A stretch of 64,000 bases of DNA from Pyrinomonadaceae bacterium (GCA_021463165.1 JAJTWY010000015.1:30725-94724), one strand, 5' to 3'; positions 19,511 through 29,614 are shown, counted from the stretch's first letter. Numbers and translations are program-made. The notes: generated by a model not told the origin, from the letters alone.

Positions 19511-19990
19511 ATGCCAAATATTGAGATCGTTGAGTTTACTGACGAGTGGGCTCGTGATTTTGCGTCGCTGAATTACGAATGGATCGAGAAGTTCTTCAGC
19601 GTCGAGAGACACGATCGTGAGATCCTTGACAACCCGATGAGGTCAGTTATCCAGCCCGGGGGACAGATATTTATGGCGATCGTTTCAGGCATCGCAGCAG
19701 GAACAGTCGCGATGATCCCGGCGGGCAGCACTGTGATGGAACTCACCAAAATGGCCGTAGCACCGGAGTTTCAGGGTATGGGCATCGCGAATCACTTGAT
19801 GAAGAGCTGTATAGAATTCGCGACTGCAAGAGGCGTCGATCTTGTCTTTCTCGAATCACACCGTTCGCTAGGCCCTGCTCTCTCCCTATATCGAAAATTC
19901 GGTTTTGTTGAAACGCCGATGGATCCGAATTCCGAGTACGCCCGTGCTGACATCCGTATGGAACTTGCCATCCCGGGCAGCAATATGTAA
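19511..19990 (+). CDS. GNAT-family N-acetyltransferase
   Basis: A 159-residue acetyltransferase. The acetyl-CoA binding motif A reads KMAVAPEFQGMGIANHLM, and the C-terminal half has the common SLYRKFGFVE. The substrate cannot be predicted. It follows purA by six bases and probably shares its transcript. It ends 28 bases before tRNA-Lys. Confidence 0.85.
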   Translation: MPNIEIVEFTDEWARDFASLNYEWIEKFFSVERHDREILDNPMRSVIQPGGQIFMAIVSGIAAGTVAMIPAGSTVMELTKMAVAPEFQGMGIANHLMKSCIEFATARGVDLVFLESHRSLGPALSLYRKFGFVETPMDPNSEYARADIRMELAIPGSNM

Positions 19991-20018
19991 AATCTTGGAT
20001 TCGGCCCATTGGCCGTGT

Positions 20019-20094
20019 GGTCCGATAGCTCAGTCGGTAGAGCAAATGGCTTTTAACCATTGGGTCCCTGGTTCGAGTCCAGGTCGGATCACCA
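20019..20094 (+). tRNA. tRNA-Lys (anticodon TTT)
   Basis: The acceptor stem GGTCCGA pairs with TCGGATC (one G-T pair), followed by A and an encoded CCA (20092-20094). The anticodon stem AATGG/CCATT holds the loop CTTTTAA with anticodon TTT, and the T-arm is GGTTCGAGTCC. Everything downstream of this gene is accessory in character, so its 3' end is a plausible integration site, although no second copy of the 3' end is seen in the window. Confidence 0.95.
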
Positions 20095-20112
20095 ATATAA
20101 TCAACAAGTTAA

Positions 20113-20135
20113 GGCGTCCAGATTGGACGCCTTTT
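20113..20135 (+). terminator. Intrinsic terminator after tRNA-Lys
   Basis: A perfect 8-bp stem, GGCGTCCA (20113-20120) with TGGACGCC (20124-20131), a 3-base loop and four T. It closes the purA-GNAT-tRNA unit and marks the end of the conserved core region. Confidence 0.9.
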
Positions 20136-20173
20136 CTCGTTTCTAACCATTTTACTAACCATTTGATCTCGGG

Positions 20174-20437
20174 CTACTTCTTTCGTTGACTCCGAAAACG
20201 CGGCTTTAATCCAGGCAATTCTGTGAGTTGAAAATAGACCAACCTCGACCCATCACGCTGGAGTGTTGTGACCTTTCCCTGATTCACCCGGTTCCTCGCG
20301 GTGTCGTCCGTTATGCCGATGGCATCACATGCATCTTTTTGCTTTATGGCGATCACTGCTTTGAGCGGGCCGATCTGGGCCTCGATTTCCTCGCTGATAA
20401 GTATCCGCAGCATTCGAGCAAATTCTTCCTTTTGCAT
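20174..20437 (-). CDS. Small helix-turn-helix protein
   Basis: An 87-residue protein with an N-terminal helix (EEFARMLRILISEEIEAQI) and a putative helix-turn-helix, KQKDACDAIGITDDTARNRV, followed by a wing-like GKVTTLQRDGSRLVYF. The second ATG at 20437 is chosen because AGGTGAG lies nine bases upstream. Small DNA-binding proteins of this build next to a tRNA can be excisionase-like regulators, but no integrase accompanies it. DNA binding is inferred, not shown. Confidence 0.6.
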   Translation of the reverse strand: MQKEEFARMLRILISEEIEAQIGPLKAVIAIKQKDACDAIGITDDTARNRVNQGKVTTLQRDGSRLVYFQLTELPGLKPRFRSQRKK

Positions 20438-20800
20438 CACAACAAACTCACCTAGCATTGTTTCAGTACCTCACCCAAGTTGGGCTACGGCAAGTTCTAT
20501 TCCGAAAGCTAAACCTCTTGTTCTTAGTCGATTTGCCAACTTGTTGGTAACTTTTTGCACCAGTGGTTGAATAATAGGCCAATATGGAAAGACGCTCAGA
20601 ACGTGGACCTGTACTAATTGCGGGAAAGCGTCTCTAGCCTGCTTTCCTACAAACCGTTTTGGGATTATCATATGGGCTGGTTTCGCCTGCTAACGCCCTG
20701 TGAATCAGTGACGAATATTCGACGAAGATTGGTTCATCAACGATGGATTTAGACTTTCAAATGGGGGACAAGCAGTCGGTGCGTTATATGTTCGGCTCTT
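20438..20800. other. Gap at the island start
   Basis: No gene is firmly supported. A 66-codon minus-strand ORF (20471-20671) ending just upstream of the helix-turn-helix gene has no recognisable domain. The right part should contain the promoter of the helicase-nuclease operon, but no clear -35/-10 pair is visible. Confidence 0.4.
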
Positions 20801-23716
20801 ATGGATCTAGCTCCCTCATTTCAAAGTACTGCCAATCCTCAACAGCAGGAAGCGATCGGCCATACGACCGGTCCATTGTTGATCATCGCGGGGCCTGGCT
20901 CCGGTAAAACTTTCACTCTCGTCGAACGGGTTGTCTTCCTAATTTCACACCATCAGGTACCGCCCGAAAGGCTCCTCATCCTTACATTCACGGACAAGGC
21001 AGCAGCAGAGCTTCGTACGCGCATTTCTAATCGTCTTGCTGAGTTGAACATTCGCTTCAATCTCAACGAGATGTATCTTGGAACTTTCCACTCGATGTGT
21101 TTGAGGCTGCTTGAGGAGTTTCGCGAGTTTACGCGTTTGCGAAGGAATTACTCGCTGATGGACGAATTTGATCAGCAGTATTTTCTCTATCAGCGGCAGA
21201 AGAGGTTTGAAGCGATCGAGAACATCGAATTGTTGACGGGGGATCCGGGAAGAACTTCATCGTGGGCACTGTCGAACAAGCTTCTCGGATGGATAAATAA
21301 GATCTCAGAGGAGGCTGTAGATCCGAACGACCTTACGAAATCCAGCCATCCCGAGATTAAGGCACTGGGCGAAGCTTGTAACCTCTATCACGACCTAATA
21401 CGAGAAGAGAACGCTCTCGACTTCTCAACCATCCAGTTCGAGACTCTAAAACTACTGCGTGAACACGAAACGATTCGTTACGAATTAAAGGATCGGTTCG
21501 AGTACGTTATGGTGGATGAGTATCAAGATACCAATACTATCCAGGAGATGATTCTCCAGGAGATCACCGACAAAAATCCGAATCTCTGCGTCGTAGGAGA
21601 CGACGATCAAGGCCTCTATCGCTTTCGAGGAGCTTCGATCAGAAATATTCTTCAATTCCGCGATCAGTTCTCTTCGGGATGTGCCGAAGTAACGCTTTCG
21701 ACCAACTATCGTTCGCACCCGGACATTATTCAGCGCTACGACACCTGGATGGGCGGGCATTTCTGGGACCATCAGGGAGCGGTATTTCGACTTGAGAAAA
21801 CGATAGAGCCCAGGCGTGACAAGACATTTCCCGAGACAGCAACCGCAGTTCGCGTTTCTGCTCACTCTCCACAGGCCTGGCACAACGAGGTGCTTGATTT
21901 CATTAACACACTTCGTGAAAAGGGCGGGCTATCGGATCTGAATCAGATCGCGTTTCTATTTCGATCTGTAAAGAACGACAAAGCCGTCTCTTTGGCGGAC
22001 TTTCTCGAGAACAGCGGAATTCCGGTCTACTCGCCCCGGTCCAACATGTTCTTCGACCGGGAAGAGATCCGATTGATGATTGGGGCTCTGATATTCCTCT
22101 TTCCGCAGTATGCCTCACTGCGGAAATGGCATCCGGAAATAGACCTATCGATATGGGACTATTACGACAATCAATGTGTCCGTCCATTCCTTGAAGCGAT
22201 AAAGTCGCCTGAGAATCAGGAGCTGAAGGATTGGATCGTCCAACTCGCACGTAAGAACCAGAAGCTTGCCCAAAACACCGACTATGCCTTTGCGGATCTT
22301 CTTTACCAGCTCATCCAGTTCCCGCTATTCAGTCGATATCTAGGCGACGGAGCGACCGGCGACGTCCGCGAATCAAGGGCGGGCCGTAATCTCGCGATCC
22401 TTTCGAAACTCCTTAGCAAATTCCAATACCTGCACAATGTCGTAGTACTTCAGCCGAAGGATGTTGACGACAAAGTTACGCAACTTTTCAATCAGTTCTT
22501 CAGGTTTCTCAAGGATGGAGGTATCAACGAGTACGAAGATGTTTCCGAATATGCACCGTCCGGCTGTGTTTCTTTTCTTACGATCCACCAATCGAAGGGG
22601 CTTGAGTTCCCGGTGGTCTTCGTTGGTTCGATGGAAGCGGTTCCGTACAAACAACACAGCGACATCGATGAAATACTTGAGTCGGAGTATTACCATCGCC
22701 CGCCCTTTGAGCCAATAGAGAAGACTAAATACTACGACTTCTGGCGGCTCTACTATACAGCATTTTCGAGAGCACAGAACCTGCTCGTCCTGACGGCAGA
22801 AACTAAAGCACCAGGCCGCGGACAGCGGCGAGTCCCTTCGACTTATCTTGAAGGCATGTGGAATGCCTTGCCGGATTGGAAGGAGCCGGTATTCAAACCC
22901 GAACTTCTCGAACTTGAGCCGGTGAAGACCGTGAATCTTAAGCGGGAGTACTCGTTTACCTCAGACATAATCTTGTTCGAAAACTGTGCCGAGCAGTATC
23001 GCTTCTTCCGGCAGCTTGAATTTGCTCCCATCCGTACGAGTCCGATCTTGTTCGGTACATTAGTTCACCAGACGATTGAGGATATTCACAAGACCGTACT
23101 GCGTGGTGAAGAGAACATTATCGATGAGGACCGTATCCGAACCTGGTTCGAGATAAACTACGCCGCTCTAAGTAAGAAGGAGCGTGTCTATCTTTCGGAG
23201 TATCCCCGGATAGCTGCGCTTGAGCAAGTGCTCCGATACTACCGTCGCGAAAGTCACGACTGGTCTCGACTGAAGGAAGCGGAAGTCGATGTTTCGCTCG
23301 TTAAGGACGAGTACATTCTTGCCGGCACTATCGACTTGATAAGAGATGAGAATGCGGCGCCCAACACGGTTGAGATAGTAGATTTCAAGTCGGAGAAGAA
23401 GCCCGACCTGTTCGATGAGCGTGAGAAGATCGACCGCTACAAACGGCAGCTCGAAGTTTATTCCCACATCGTCCAGGAACGAACGGGCCTCAACGTCAGC
23501 CGGATGCATTTGTATTACACGTCCGAGGAGTCGGGCAGTCCGTATATAACCTTCCCGAACGACGAGGCTTCGATCGGCAAGACCATCGAGAGCTTTGATG
23601 GAGTGGTTTCCAGGATAGAAAACAGGGACTTTGCGATCGCGGAGCGGCCTAAGAAGCTCTGCCGCAACTGCGACGTTCGATTCTATTGCGACGCAAAGGA
23701 AAAGAAGGGGCAATGA
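20801..23716 (+). CDS. UvrD/Rep-type helicase with C-terminal PD-(D/E)XK nuclease
   Basis: A 971-residue superfamily 1 helicase fused to a nuclease. Walker A is GPGSGKTFTL (from residue 31), Walker B the MVDEYQDTN segment, SF1 motif III is GDDDQGLYRFRGA, and the TIHQSKGLEFPVV motif follows. The C-terminal third has a RecB-like nuclease core (GTIDLIRDE, then EIVDFKSEK) framed by cysteines (ENCAEQY near 728 and CRNCDVRFYC at the end), the layout of an iron-sulfur-stapled AddB/Cas4-type nuclease. It heads a four-gene operon with an exported nuclease and a type III R-M pair, and overlaps the next gene by ATGA. Probable role: processing of foreign or broken DNA. Confidence 0.85.
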   Translation: MDLAPSFQSTANPQQQEAIGHTTGPLLIIAGPGSGKTFTLVERVVFLISHHQVPPERLLILTFTDKAAAELRTRISNRLAELNIRFNLNEMYLGTFHSMCLRLLEEFREFTRLRRNYSLMDEFDQQYFLYQRQKRFEAIENIELLTGDPGRTSSWALSNKLLGWINKISEEAVDPNDLTKSSHPEIKALGEACNLYHDLIREENALDFSTIQFETLKLLREHETIRYELKDRFEYVMVDEYQDTNTIQEMILQEITDKNPNLCVVGDDDQGLYRFRGASIRNILQFRDQFSSGCAEVTLSTNYRSHPDIIQRYDTWMGGHFWDHQGAVFRLEKTIEPRRDKTFPETATAVRVSAHSPQAWHNEVLDFINTLREKGGLSDLNQIAFLFRSVKNDKAVSLADFLENSGIPVYSPRSNMFFDREEIRLMIGALIFLFPQYASLRKWHPEIDLSIWDYYDNQCVRPFLEAIKSPENQELKDWIVQLARKNQKLAQNTDYAFADLLYQLIQFPLFSRYLGDGATGDVRESRAGRNLAILSKLLSKFQYLHNVVVLQPKDVDDKVTQLFNQFFRFLKDGGINEYEDVSEYAPSGCVSFLTIHQSKGLEFPVVFVGSMEAVPYKQHSDIDEILESEYYHRPPFEPIEKTKYYDFWRLYYTAFSRAQNLLVLTAETKAPGRGQRRVPSTYLEGMWNALPDWKEPVFKPELLELEPVKTVNLKREYSFTSDIILFENCAEQYRFFRQLEFAPIRTSPILFGTLVHQTIEDIHKTVLRGEENIIDEDRIRTWFEINYAALSKKERVYLSEYPRIAALEQVLRYYRRESHDWSRLKEAEVDVSLVKDEYILAGTIDLIRDENAAPNTVEIVDFKSEKKPDLFDEREKIDRYKRQLEVYSHIVQERTGLNVSRMHLYYTSEESGSPYITFPNDEASIGKTIESFDGVVSRIENRDFAIAERPKKLCRNCDVRFYCDAKEKKGQ

Positions 23717-24444
23717 AAAGGGTATTAGCAACAAAAAGAAAATTCTTCTTTGCGGCCTTAGCGTCGCTCTGGATCGCTGTAGCGGCCGCGACTCTGACTG
23801 GGCAAGAAGTTGAATTCACTGGAGAAGTGACGAGGGTGATTGATGGTGACACCGTAATTGTGTTGGACGACGAGAAACTCCAAAGAAGAGTAAGGTTAGT
23901 TGCGATTGATGCTCCCGAGAAAGGACAAGACTTCTCTGTAGAATCGAAAAAGAGTCTTTCAACGCTCGTCTATGGGAAACGCATCACGGTTACTACCAAG
24001 AAGACCGATAGGTATGGGCGTATTATTGGCAAGATTCTGATTGATGGAGTTGATGTCTCGCTTGAGCAAATACGGCTAGGGCTGGCCTGGCACTTCAAAG
24101 AGTATGCAAAGGAGCAGTCGGCCGGGGACCGAGAGACCTATGCAGAGGCCGAATTAGCAGCACGAAAGGAAAAATTAAAGATTTGGTTCTTTGCAAACCC
24201 TACGCCGCCGTGGAGTTTCAGGTCGAGAGGGGCAAGAGCGAACCCAGTCATGTCGAGGAATGGGCTTAGGACCGAGTCGAAGTACGCCCGCCAAGACGTC
24301 GTACCTGCAAGGTCTTTTCTTAAGGCTGTTGATTTCGTAAAAGGACCATTACAGCGTGGTCCGCGAGGCGGTTGCTTTTACATGAAAAACAGTAAAAGGA
24401 TCTATGTAGCTCGGGAGCTCTGTTGGGTATCAAATAAAGAATAA
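23713..24444 (+). CDS. Exported thermonuclease-like (SNase) protein
   Basis: A 243-residue protein beginning with a signal peptide (FFFAALASLWIAVAAATLTG). The staphylococcal-nuclease fold follows: VIDGDTVIV, the RLVAIDAPEKGQD catalytic loop with Arg and Asp, and DRYGRIIGKI. A C-terminal extension of about 75 residues (CFYMKNSKRIYVARELC) has two cysteines. Its ATG overlaps the helicase stop (ATGA), so translation is coupled, and the methyltransferase starts six bases later. An exported nuclease inside a restriction-modification operon is unexpected. Confidence 0.8.
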   Translation: MKRVLATKRKFFFAALASLWIAVAAATLTGQEVEFTGEVTRVIDGDTVIVLDDEKLQRRVRLVAIDAPEKGQDFSVESKKSLSTLVYGKRITVTTKKTDRYGRIIGKILIDGVDVSLEQIRLGLAWHFKEYAKEQSAGDRETYAEAELAARKEKLKIWFFANPTPPWSFRSRGARANPVMSRNGLRTESKYARQDVVPARSFLKAVDFVKGPLQRGPRGGCFYMKNSKRIYVARELCWVSNKE

Positions 24445-24449
24445 CTGGA

Positions 24450-26192
24450 ATGAGTGAAGAAACTGTTGAAAAGATCGAGTTTGAGCCGATAAAGGGCTAT
24501 CCGATGCTCTATTGGAAGGGTAAGCGGCCTTTTACTTCGACTCAGTACTACCCCGCGCAGTTGAAGGAGACCTACGGCCCGGAAGTTAATGGCTGGCGAA
24601 ACCGAATCTACTGGGGCGACAACCTTCAGGTAATGTCGCATTTGCTGAAGGAGTTTCGCGGAAAGGTCAACCTTATCTATATCGATCCCCCGTTTGACTC
24701 GAAGGCTGACTACAAGAAGAAGATTCAGTTGCGAGGGCAATCGATCACGAATGACCAAAATGCCTTCGAAGAAAAACAATACACTGATATATGGACAAAC
24801 GATGAATACCTACAGTTCATGTACGAGCGGCTGGTTCTAATGCGCGAACTTCTCGCAGCGGACGGTTCAATCTATGTTCATTGCGATTGGCATAAGAATC
24901 ATCAGATGCGTTGCTTACTAGATGAGGTTTTCGGTGAAGGCAAGTTTATTAACGAGATCATTTGGTGGTATTACGACAAGATGCCGACCGGTGGAACATC
25001 TTTAGACAAGCAACATGACACCCTACTTCAATACCGCAAAGGAGGGAGTTTTACCGCGAACGCTGTGTTTGAACTTAGGGAGAATCCAAAGCGAAAACGA
25101 GAGCTTCGACAGAAGGTTGACGGAAAGATGATTCGCCTCAGGGATGAGGAAGGAAAGCAATTGTGGAGCGAAGACGACCCATACAAGAAGGTTTCAGACG
25201 TTTGGAAAATGACTTTGACAAATTCAATGTCATCAGAGCGGCAGGGTTATCCTACACAGAAACCAGAATCATTGCTCGAACGAATTATCGAGGCATCCTC
25301 TAACTCTGGTGATATTGTGTTCGACTGCTTTATGGGAAGCGGGACAACCCAAGCGGCAGCCATGAAGCTAGGACGCAAGTTTATCGGTGCGGATATTAAT
25401 CTTGGCGCGGTTCAAATCACGACCAAACGCCTCATCGAAGTCTCCGACGAACTAGATTCTCTGAAACCGACACTGGTCGACGACGACGAGACGCCGAAAT
25501 TCCAAGGCTTCGAAATCTATAATGTTAATCACTACGATCTGTTTAGAAATCCCCTTCAGGCAAAGGACATTTTGATCGAAGCATTAGAGGTTCAACCTTT
25601 ACCCGCTTCGGTCGTCTACGACGGCGAGAAAGATGGTCGGTTGGTAAAGATCATGCCGGTGAACAGGCTTGCTACACGAGCGGACCTCAATCAGTTGATC
25701 GCCAACTTCGACTACAAGACGCTCGAAAAGAAACATAACGAAAATCCAAATAAACCGGTCGAAAAGCTGCTTCTCGTTTGTATGGGACACGAACCGGATC
25801 TCGCGGCCCACCTACAGAAGGAAATGTTACCGTTCAAGTTGGATATCGAAGTAGTTGATATTCTACGCGACCGCTCGAAGCTCGAATTCAAACGCGACTC
25901 GGAGACTAGGATCTCAACCTCGGAAACCGAACTGGTGATCGAGAAATTCTACCCGATGAACTTGCTGCAGAAGCTTTCGCTGTTCAAAGAGAACGTCGGG
26001 GATTGGCGCGAGTTGGTCGAATCCGTAATGATCGATTTCAATTACGACGGAGCTATTTTTCAGCCCACTCTTCTCGACATTCCGGAGAAGAACGAGTTGG
26101 TCTCAGGCAAATACGAAATTCCAGCCAACGCGGGGAACATCCGCGTAAAGATAACGGACCTCCTGAGTGAGTCGCTGGAGGCTGACGCTTAG
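24450..26192 (+). CDS. mod: Type III restriction-modification system methyltransferase (Mod)
   Basis: A 580-residue DNA methyltransferase of the beta class: the catalytic motif IV, YIDPPFDSKADY (near residue 76), precedes the S-adenosylmethionine motif FDCFMGSGTT (near 290). The segment between them should contain the target-recognition domain; the C-terminal part probably contacts Res. It most likely methylates adenine N6 at a short asymmetric site. It is followed by res after two bases, the normal type III order. Confidence 0.88.
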   Translation: MSEETVEKIEFEPIKGYPMLYWKGKRPFTSTQYYPAQLKETYGPEVNGWRNRIYWGDNLQVMSHLLKEFRGKVNLIYIDPPFDSKADYKKKIQLRGQSITNDQNAFEEKQYTDIWTNDEYLQFMYERLVLMRELLAADGSIYVHCDWHKNHQMRCLLDEVFGEGKFINEIIWWYYDKMPTGGTSLDKQHDTLLQYRKGGSFTANAVFELRENPKRKRELRQKVDGKMIRLRDEEGKQLWSEDDPYKKVSDVWKMTLTNSMSSERQGYPTQKPESLLERIIEASSNSGDIVFDCFMGSGTTQAAAMKLGRKFIGADINLGAVQITTKRLIEVSDELDSLKPTLVDDDETPKFQGFEIYNVNHYDLFRNPLQAKDILIEALEVQPLPASVVYDGEKDGRLVKIMPVNRLATRADLNQLIANFDYKTLEKKHNENPNKPVEKLLLVCMGHEPDLAAHLQKEMLPFKLDIEVVDILRDRSKLEFKRDSETRISTSETELVIEKFYPMNLLQKLSLFKENVGDWRELVESVMIDFNYDGAIFQPTLLDIPEKNELVSGKYEIPANAGNIRVKITDLLSESLEADA

Positions 26193-26194
26193 AG

Positions 26195-28849
26195 ATGGCG
26201 AAAAAGCAGAAACAAGTTGGACTCGACTTCGCATTCTTTGGTGCGTTAAGGAACTTTTACGTCGATAATCGCCGGTTCATTCGATCTCATTACAAGGATC
26301 TATCAAAGAAGTTTCTCGACTTCAACGATCCGAAAGATAACGACGCCTATTTGCGAGTCCCGCAGTTCGAAGCTCTGGAGATGTACATCTTCATCAAGGA
26401 GTATTGCAACAACGCCCCCGTACATCGCCTTTTCCGGGAGTGGCTGGAGCGTCGAGAATTGTTCGAGAAGCGCGGAAACGTGGGCGCTCGATTCGGGCAG
26501 ACGACACTATTTGAGACGGTTACTGAGGAGCAGTTCGAAGGCCTATACAAACAGATGCAGAAGAATTCGCGTAGATACTCGAACTACATCTACGCGCTGA
26601 CGATGGGCACCGGTAAGACGATCCTGATGGCCACGTGCATCTTCTATGAATTTCTTCTCGCGAACAAATTTCCTTTCGATGAGCACTACTGCCACAACGC
26701 CCTCGTATTTGCTCCCGATAAGACGGTCCTGCATTCGCTGCGAGAGATAGTCGAGTTCGACAAAAGCCTGGTCGTTCCAAAAGAGTACGTGAATTGGCTC
26801 GATTCGCATCTCAAGTTCCACTTTCTCGACGATGCTGGAACAACGCTGAATCTGCTCGACCGGTCAAAGTTCAACATCGTCATTTCGAATACTCAAAAGA
26901 TCATCCTCAAGAAGCAGCACAAGGAGAAGACTGCGACGGACGCACTGTTCGGCAGCGAAAAGGAAACACATGAACGCCAGGCTCCGGCCGAGCCTTCAGT
27001 TTACGATGAGATCTCGGAGCTGCTTGCCGAGGAACCAGAAGAGGAAGCCGAACTCGCGACGAATCAACGCTTTGAGAAGCTGAAGCGACTTTCGCAGCTG
27101 GGAATTTACGTCGACGAGGCCCACCACGCATTTGGCGACCCGCTTGCGAAGGACATGGGCATCAAGACTTCGAAGACGAGTCTTCGCCTCACGATCGATG
27201 AGCTCGCCGCTAGTCTCGAGCGGACCGGGACCAAGATCGTTGCGTGCTTCAACTATACCGGCACGCCCTACATCGGCGACCAAGTATTGCCCGAGGTTAT
27301 TTACGCTTACGGCCTGACGGAAGCGATAGAGAAAGGATTACTCAAGAAGGTCAAACGACACGGTTACACCAACCCTCGGTCGGAAGAGTTTGTTCAGTTA
27401 GCGATCGATAACTTCATTGAGAGCGTAAAAGTGAACGGAGAATTTGTCCGTCCTGAAGGGGTGCTACCTAAGATCGCGTTCTTCGCCCCAACGATCGAGG
27501 ACCTTAACTCGGAACTGCGTCCGGCCGTTGAGAAGGCGATAGCGAAGCACGGCTTTTCAGCCGAAAAGATTCTCGTCAATGTCGGCGATCCAAAGTTGAC
27601 CTCGAACGATGAGATCCGCGAATTTAACAACCTCGACAAGCCGACGTCGGAGAAGCAATTCATACTTCTTGTAAACAAAGGTCGCGAGGGGTGGAACTGT
27701 AGGTCCCTGTTCGGAGTAGCTCTATTCCGAAAACCGAAGTCACGTGTTTTTGTCCTTCAGGCCACGATGCGTTGTTTGAGGTCGATTGGCGACAAACAGT
27801 ACACAGGACAGATCTATTTAAGTGACGAGAACCTTCAGATCCTTGAAGATGAACTGCAACAGAACTTCAGGATCAGCGGCGACGATCTGGAGAACGCCGG
27901 GAAGGATAAGGAGACCGTCGAAATCCGAGTTGTTCCGCCGCCGGTCAAGATCAAGATCAAACGCATTTCTTCCCGGTTCGAGATGCGGGAGAAAGCTATC
28001 GAAGAAGGATTCTCGCTTGGTCTCGAGCAGATTGATAAAGACAAATATCGACTTCTGCATATAGAGCAACAGGGATTAGAGGAGCATCGGAATGCCGCAT
28101 TCAAAAAGGTAGAGGATTTGACCGCTCAGCGCGAGCGACGGTCATTCAGCGAAATAACTCTCGTCGCTGAGATCGCGAGATATCTGAACCTTCGGCCACT
28201 CCAGGTCGAAGAGATCGTTTCGCAAACGAAGGAAGGCATCAAGGGAATTCTTGCAAGCGTGAATGAGTTCAACGAACTTCTTTACGATGCAGTGATTCCA
28301 AAGATCTTCGACTCGCTCTACGAGCTTCGCGAGTTTAAGAGTGAGGACGAACACGAGATCGAACTGGTCAAGCCGCCACCGGCGGGTCGGGACTTTTACT
28401 CTGTTCGAGCGGAGCCGGACAAGATTGTGAGAAATATCGATTCACAGATCGCCGAATTTGTATCGAAGAGCTTTCACCTTGACGCATACTGCTTTGACTC
28501 AAATCCGGAGAATGTCCTTTTCCGCGACCTTCTGGCCGACCAGCGCGTCAAGAAGATCTACTTTACTGGCATGCTCACGCACGGACAGACGGACTTCTAC
28601 ATCCAGTACATCGACCCCGATTCGCATACGGTCAAACGATACTACCCGGACTTTCTTGTCCAACTCGAAGATGATTCCTGGCTGATAGTTGAGGTGAAAG
28701 GAGACAATCTGATCGAAGCATCCGTCGTACAAGCGAAAGCGGCGTACGCACGTCAACTCGCCGCCGCAAGTAAGATGAGGTATTCCATCATCAAGGGCAC
28801 CGATGCGGGTGCGGGAAACTATGAGGAGTTATTGGTTCGCGGAATTTAA
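26195..28849 (+). CDS. res: Type III restriction enzyme (Res) helicase-endonuclease
   Basis: An 884-residue superfamily 2 helicase with Walker A in LTMGTGKTILMAT (about residue 135), a DEAH-type Walker B (VDEAHHAFGD, about 310), the motif VI region QATMRCLRSIGD, and at the C-terminus a PD-(D/E)XK endonuclease core, PDFLVQLED then WLIVEVKGDN. With Mod it should cleave unmethylated DNA after ATP-driven communication between two sites. Length and architecture fit intact Res. No gene follows in the same transcript. Confidence 0.9.
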   Translation: MAKKQKQVGLDFAFFGALRNFYVDNRRFIRSHYKDLSKKFLDFNDPKDNDAYLRVPQFEALEMYIFIKEYCNNAPVHRLFREWLERRELFEKRGNVGARFGQTTLFETVTEEQFEGLYKQMQKNSRRYSNYIYALTMGTGKTILMATCIFYEFLLANKFPFDEHYCHNALVFAPDKTVLHSLREIVEFDKSLVVPKEYVNWLDSHLKFHFLDDAGTTLNLLDRSKFNIVISNTQKIILKKQHKEKTATDALFGSEKETHERQAPAEPSVYDEISELLAEEPEEEAELATNQRFEKLKRLSQLGIYVDEAHHAFGDPLAKDMGIKTSKTSLRLTIDELAASLERTGTKIVACFNYTGTPYIGDQVLPEVIYAYGLTEAIEKGLLKKVKRHGYTNPRSEEFVQLAIDNFIESVKVNGEFVRPEGVLPKIAFFAPTIEDLNSELRPAVEKAIAKHGFSAEKILVNVGDPKLTSNDEIREFNNLDKPTSEKQFILLVNKGREGWNCRSLFGVALFRKPKSRVFVLQATMRCLRSIGDKQYTGQIYLSDENLQILEDELQQNFRISGDDLENAGKDKETVEIRVVPPPVKIKIKRISSRFEMREKAIEEGFSLGLEQIDKDKYRLLHIEQQGLEEHRNAAFKKVEDLTAQRERRSFSEITLVAEIARYLNLRPLQVEEIVSQTKEGIKGILASVNEFNELLYDAVIPKIFDSLYELREFKSEDEHEIELVKPPPAGRDFYSVRAEPDKIVRNIDSQIAEFVSKSFHLDAYCFDSNPENVLFRDLLADQRVKKIYFTGMLTHGQTDFYIQYIDPDSHTVKRYYPDFLVQLEDDSWLIVEVKGDNLIEASVVQAKAAYARQLAAASKMRYSIIKGTDAGAGNYEELLVRGI

Positions 28850-28949
28850 CTGTCGCTACTCGGCTAGGTGGGGCCCGCGCAAGATGTTGAAGATCGTCTT
28901 GAATTTTGAATTAGACGTGGGTTTCTGAGAGTTCAATTTTTTCAGCTTT

Positions 28950-29042
28950 GTGTGGTCGGACAACGAAGCAGATATCGATTTAATAGGTTTTGATTATCTA
29001 GCAGACGCCGTTGTCTCCGTGGTGCGGGATTCGCAGAAATAA
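28950..29042 (+). pseudogene. N-terminal fragment of a KAP-family P-loop NTPase-like gene
   Basis: A GTG-initiated frame gives VWSDNEADIDLIGFDYLADA and then stops after about 30 codons. The pattern W-(S/D)-DNP-x-x-x-DLLGF-x-x-x-A-x-A-V-V is the N-terminal signature of KAP NTPases often found in defence islands. The P-loop that should follow is absent, so this is read as a remnant. The match is from memory of the family and is short. Confidence 0.4.
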
Positions 29043-29614
29043 AGTGATCCGAGGCAAGGATAGAGCGACCGGCAAGAAAGTAGCCATTTCGAGGTGGCTT
29101 TGTGATGAGATGGAGGCTGTCGGAGCGTTCGACATGGACGACAACGAGCGCCGTTTGATATGGACGAAGGAGTATCGCTCCCAGTTGTGAACGACAAACA
29201 GAGCCCCTGACGATCGATAGGTCATGGATGCGGCCGCCACATACGGCGAGTACCTTAACGTCCGCGGAATGAAAGCGTGCTGGATGTAGAATTGGTGAGC
29301 CGATCAATGCAGGTCTGGGATAATTAATACGATCTATCTCAGACCCTAGGTTCTCAAGTCTGTAGGTGGACACTTTCAGACAGCAATAGACACGACTAAC
29401 CAGCCAAGGACAGATAGTACTCGGATATCCCCCCGGAAATTCCCACGTGCTACCGACGGATTACGTAAAGGTCGTCGATGGTTCGGCGCAGATGGCAACT
29501 TTCCCCAGTTTCGGAAGGGGTTTCATCCCGTTAGCCCGATCGATGAGCTTCTGAGCCTCGGAGTGACGCTTGCGTTCTGCTACGTTGCTCTGCAGATGGT
29601 ACTCGAAGTGATGG

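Noticed and set aside
20801..23716. AddA/AddB component of a DNA repair complex
   Set aside because: No partner subunit is encoded nearby and the gene is embedded in an R-M operon; single-chain helicase-nuclease of a defence type is a better fit.
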